From Anaerolineae bacterium (lineage in GTDB: Bacteria; Chloroflexota; Anaerolineae; Aggregatilineales; UBA2796), in assembly GCA_020851855.1 (NCBI GenBank), contig JADZBY010000749.1:1-5849 (forward strand): a DNA stretch of 5,849 nucleotides, read 5' to 3'. Position 1 is the first letter of the stretch; each line of letters begins with the position of its first letter. Positions 3,144 to 5,849 of the stretch are shown here, in pieces. Made by a program: the position numbers and the translations under genes. The notes under the pieces were generated by a model. The model was not told the origin of the DNA. It saw only the letters and a list, made by a program, of their open reading frames with translations, and did no database searches.

Positions 3144-5849
3144 ATGCTTGAGCAACTGCGCTTCTACATCCGCCATTCCCTCAACGACCTGCGCGTCAAT
3201 GGCCGCCGGACGATCTTCGCCCTGCTGTGCATCGCGGCGGGCGTTTCGGCTGTCGTCAGCCTGCAAACGCTGTCGGTGATGATCCAGGACACGCTGACGG
3301 GCAGCCTGCAAGAGGCCAATCGCGGCGACATCCGCATGACCGTGCGCGGTGCGCTAGCCATGGGGCCGGGCAACGCGGACGATGCCACCGATCCCGCCAG
3401 CGCGCTGGTCGCGCAGGGCGAAGCCGAGGGCATGATCGTCAGCACCGACCAGTCGGTTTTCGGCCAGCAGATCACCGACGTCGATTTCAGCCCGGAAGCG
3501 ATGGACAAGATTCGCGCCTGGTTTGACGAGAACTACCCCGGCGCGCTCCAGGCCATCACCGGACGCCAGCCTTTGAACGCGATCTTCATGGCGTCCGTCA
3601 ATGCGCCCGCACGCGGCACACAGGCCTCGTTCGTGACCGAGTTCGCCGTTGATTCTTCCGTCTTCCCGCTTTACGGCCAGATTCGCTCGGTGGATGGCCG
3701 TCCGCTCTCCGACATCCTGAGCGGGCCGAGCGACGTGGTGCTCAGCGAAGGGCTGGCCGAGCGGCTGGAAGCGCAGCCGGGCGACGTGATTCGCCTCAGC
3801 GGCTCCACGACGGACTTCACGTTGTCCGCCATCGTGCCGGATCGCGCCGAGGCGGGCATCCAGGGCATTTTCGCCGGGCTGTTCGGCTTTCTGTACGTGG
3901 ACGACAGCGCGCTGGCCAGCTTCAGTAACGCCGCGCCCGGTCCCAACGCGCTCTTCTTGCGCCTGAGCGACGCCGTGACTGCCGATGAGGCGCGCCTGGA
4001 AGACATCAACCAGGCTTTGCTGGACCGTTACCCGTACCTGAACACCACCAGCACGGGCGAGCTGCGCGCCCAGAATACGCAAGTCTCCGACACGCTCAAC
4101 CAGCTCGTCACCGTGATGGGCCTCATCTCGCTGCTCATCGGCGGCATCGGGATCGTCAACACCATGCAGGTCATCGTACGCCGCCGCACGGTCGAAATCG
4201 CCGTGCTGAAGGCGATGGGCTTGCAGGCCGGGCAGGTGACGACGCTCTTTCTCGTCCAGGCCTTGATCATGGGCGTCGTGGGCAGCCTGGCGGGCATCCT
4301 GCTCGGCTGGGCCATGACCTTCGTCATCCGGGGCGCGGCGGAGTCGTTCCTCGGCCAGACGCTCGCCTTCCGCATCACACCGACTCCGGCCATCAACGGG
4401 CTGGTGGTGGGCACGTTCGTCACGGCCATTTTCGGCTTCCTGCCCACGCTCACGGCGGGGCTGGTGCGGCCCGGCGTCGTGCTGCGGCCCACCGACTCGC
4501 CTGTGCCGCGCGTCGGGCTGCTGCGCTCGGTCGGCGCGCTGTTGATCGTGATCCTCGCGCTGGCGCTGGTCGCGCAGACGGTGCTCGGTTCGTTCTCGCT
4601 GGCGCTGGCCGTCATCGTCGGCGCCTTCATCGCCGCCGGGATGCTGTACCTCATGCTCTGGGCGCTGGTGTACCTGGTCGGGCGCTTCTTCCCCAACTTC
4701 CGCATCGTGGACCTGACCATCGCGCTGCGCTCGATGTTCGTCACGCGGCGGCGCGTGGCCATCACGCTGCTGGCGCTGGCGGTGGGCGTCTTCTCGTTGA
4801 GCCTGATCACGCTCATGGCCTCGACCATCAGCAACCTGTTCGAGTCGCTGCTGGTCGACCAGACCGGCGGCAATGTCATCGTCTTCACCGGCGGCGCGAA
4901 TGCACAGAGCCGCGCCGAAGCGACGTTGAGCGACTTCGACGGCGTGAAGAGCTATGCCATCACCGGCAGTTACACGGTCACGCCGCTCGAAGTGCGACGC
5001 GCCGACGGCACGGTGATCGCGTACCAGGACCTCAAAGAGCAGGCCATTGCGGCGGCGGACGTGGGCAACGCGCGCGTCCAGGACTTGTTGCAGTCCATCA
5101 CGGCTCGCGACGTGACATCGAACCTGCCCAGGGCCAATTTCACCGCCGGGCGCAACCTGGAGCCGTCTGATGCCGGCCAGCCGGTCCTGGTCATGAGCGA
5201 TGCCACGCTGGTCGCCATCCGGCGCGGCGGGCCGCCCACCCAGATCAACCTGGGCCTGACGCCGGGCGACGAGATCACCTTTGCCCTGGACGGCTCCGAC
5301 GAGCGCATCACGCTTGAGGTGGTAGGCCTGAAGTCGGCGGCGCAGGTGTCGATGAGCTTCGAGTCGAGCGTGGCCTACGCGCCGCGTGATGCCTTCCCGG
5401 CGGGCACTGCGCCCAACCAGGTCAGCGCCATTGTCGATGTGGACGAGGCGCGCATCCCGGCCTTGCAGCGCGAGTTCACCAACGTGCCCGGCGCTTTCCT
5501 TCTGGAGACGAAGTTCCTGAACGAGGTGCTAAATACGCTCCTGGAGCAGTTCACCGCCTTCCCGATGCTCGTGGCGGCGCTGGGCCTGTTCGTGGGCGGC
5601 GTGGTCATCGCCAACTCGGTTGCGCTGACCACCATGGAGCGGCGGCGTGAGATCGCGGTCATGAAGGCCGTCGGGCTTCAGCGCGAGCGCGTCCTGGGCA
5701 TGATCCTGCTGGAGAACGCCTTCATGGGCCTCATCGGCGGTCTGATCGGCGTCGGCATCGGCCTGGTCGGGTTGATCATGTTCCAGACCGGCCTGCAGTT
5801 CCTCTCGCCAGGGGCCGATCTGAGCGGCGTGGTTCCCTATGGCACGGCG
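3144..5849 (+). CDS. Large FtsX/MacB-type ABC permease, duplicated architecture (3' partial)
   Basis: The frame is open from ATG 3144 to the right edge, giving 902 residues without a stop. The layout is TM1 (about 23-43), extracytoplasmic domain 1 (about 44-317), TM2 (321-341), TM3 (368-395), TM4 (417-440), TM5 and TM6 (about 463-513), TM7 (538-558), extracytoplasmic domain 2 (560-805), TM8 (806-830) and TM9 (850-880). A tenth helix is expected just beyond the window. Two FtsX core units are evident: RRRTVEIAVLKAMGLQ (346-361) recurs as RRREIAVMKAVGLQ (833-846) after TM2 and TM8. This is the 10-helix plan of LolC/YbbP-like permeases with a fused second unit. With the upstream ATPase it should form a mechanotransmission-type complex acting on lipids, lipoproteins or peptides at the outer membrane face. 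The spacing of 14 bases implies one operon. The Shine-Dalgarno is weak (ACGGA at 3131-3135), suggesting coupled translation. Judging by family layout, perhaps 40-60 residues are missing. Confidence 0.93.
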   Translation, partial: MLEQLRFYIRHSLNDLRVNGRRTIFALLCIAAGVSAVVSLQTLSVMIQDTLTGSLQEANRGDIRMTVRGALAMGPGNADDATDPASALVAQGEAEGMIVSTDQSVFGQQITDVDFSPEAMDKIRAWFDENYPGALQAITGRQPLNAIFMASVNAPARGTQASFVTEFAVDSSVFPLYGQIRSVDGRPLSDILSGPSDVVLSEGLAERLEAQPGDVIRLSGSTTDFTLSAIVPDRAEAGIQGIFAGLFGFLYVDDSALASFSNAAPGPNALFLRLSDAVTADEARLEDINQALLDRYPYLNTTSTGELRAQNTQVSDTLNQLVTVMGLISLLIGGIGIVNTMQVIVRRRTVEIAVLKAMGLQAGQVTTLFLVQALIMGVVGSLAGILLGWAMTFVIRGAAESFLGQTLAFRITPTPAINGLVVGTFVTAIFGFLPTLTAGLVRPGVVLRPTDSPVPRVGLLRSVGALLIVILALALVAQTVLGSFSLALAVIVGAFIAAGMLYLMLWALVYLVGRFFPNFRIVDLTIALRSMFVTRRRVAITLLALAVGVFSLSLITLMASTISNLFESLLVDQTGGNVIVFTGGANAQSRAEATLSDFDGVKSYAITGSYTVTPLEVRRADGTVIAYQDLKEQAIAAADVGNARVQDLLQSITARDVTSNLPRANFTAGRNLEPSDAGQPVLVMSDATLVAIRRGGPPTQINLGLTPGDEITFALDGSDERITLEVVGLKSAAQVSMSFESSVAYAPRDAFPAGTAPNQVSAIVDVDEARIPALQREFTNVPGAFLLETKFLNEVLNTLLEQFTAFPMLVAALGLFVGGVVIANSVALTTMERRREIAVMKAVGLQRERVLGMILLENAFMGLIGGLIGVGIGLVGLIMFQTGLQFLSPGADLSGVVPYGTA

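Noticed and set aside
3354..4888. Minus-strand open frames opposite the permease (3354-4082 and 4028-4888)
   Set aside because: They lie antisense to a permease with clear membrane helices and FtsX motifs; the second is Ser/Thr/Met/Arg-rich, a typical shadow pattern.

Overview
The window is GC-rich bacterial DNA with densely packed genes. It holds a two-gene block on the minus strand (response regulator, then a membrane-anchored DUF6544-like protein) and a divergent plus-strand operon (MacB/LolD-type ABC ATPase, then a large FtsX-type permease). The protein styles and the GC-rich palindromic repeats between genes fit a Chloroflexota-like genome (Anaerolineae or relatives). That assignment is an impression from family resemblance. 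No marker gene is present to prove it.

Layout. Positions 1-54 hold the last codons of a plus-strand gene that enters from the left. Positions 55-220 separate it from a convergent gene and carry two related 20-bp palindromes and a short tandem repeat. Positions 221-1039 (minus) encode the DUF6544-like protein. Positions 1066-1824 (minus) encode an OmpR/PhoB-type response regulator, 26 bases upstream of the DUF6544-like gene and probably co-transcribed with it. Positions 1825-2319 form the divergent intergenic region. It has a good promoter candidate for the regulator, a roughly 108-bp array of hairpins bounded by inverted REP-like hairpins, and a weaker promoter candidate for the transporter. 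Positions 2320-3129 encode the ATPase, and 3144-5849 encode 902 residues of the permease, which is still open at the right edge.

How they may work together. The ATPase and permease are adjacent in the same direction with a 14-base gap and should form one type VII (MacB/LolCDE/FtsX-like) ABC complex. Such complexes usually move or release lipids, lipoproteins or peptides at the outer face of the membrane by transmitting force, rather than carrying a solute through a channel. The regulator sits divergently next to the operon and has no sensor kinase in view, so it could control the transporter, itself, or both. This is inference from position only. I found no convincing novel system. The items most worth a second look are the hairpin array at 1981-2088 and the covarying palindrome pair at 85-145.
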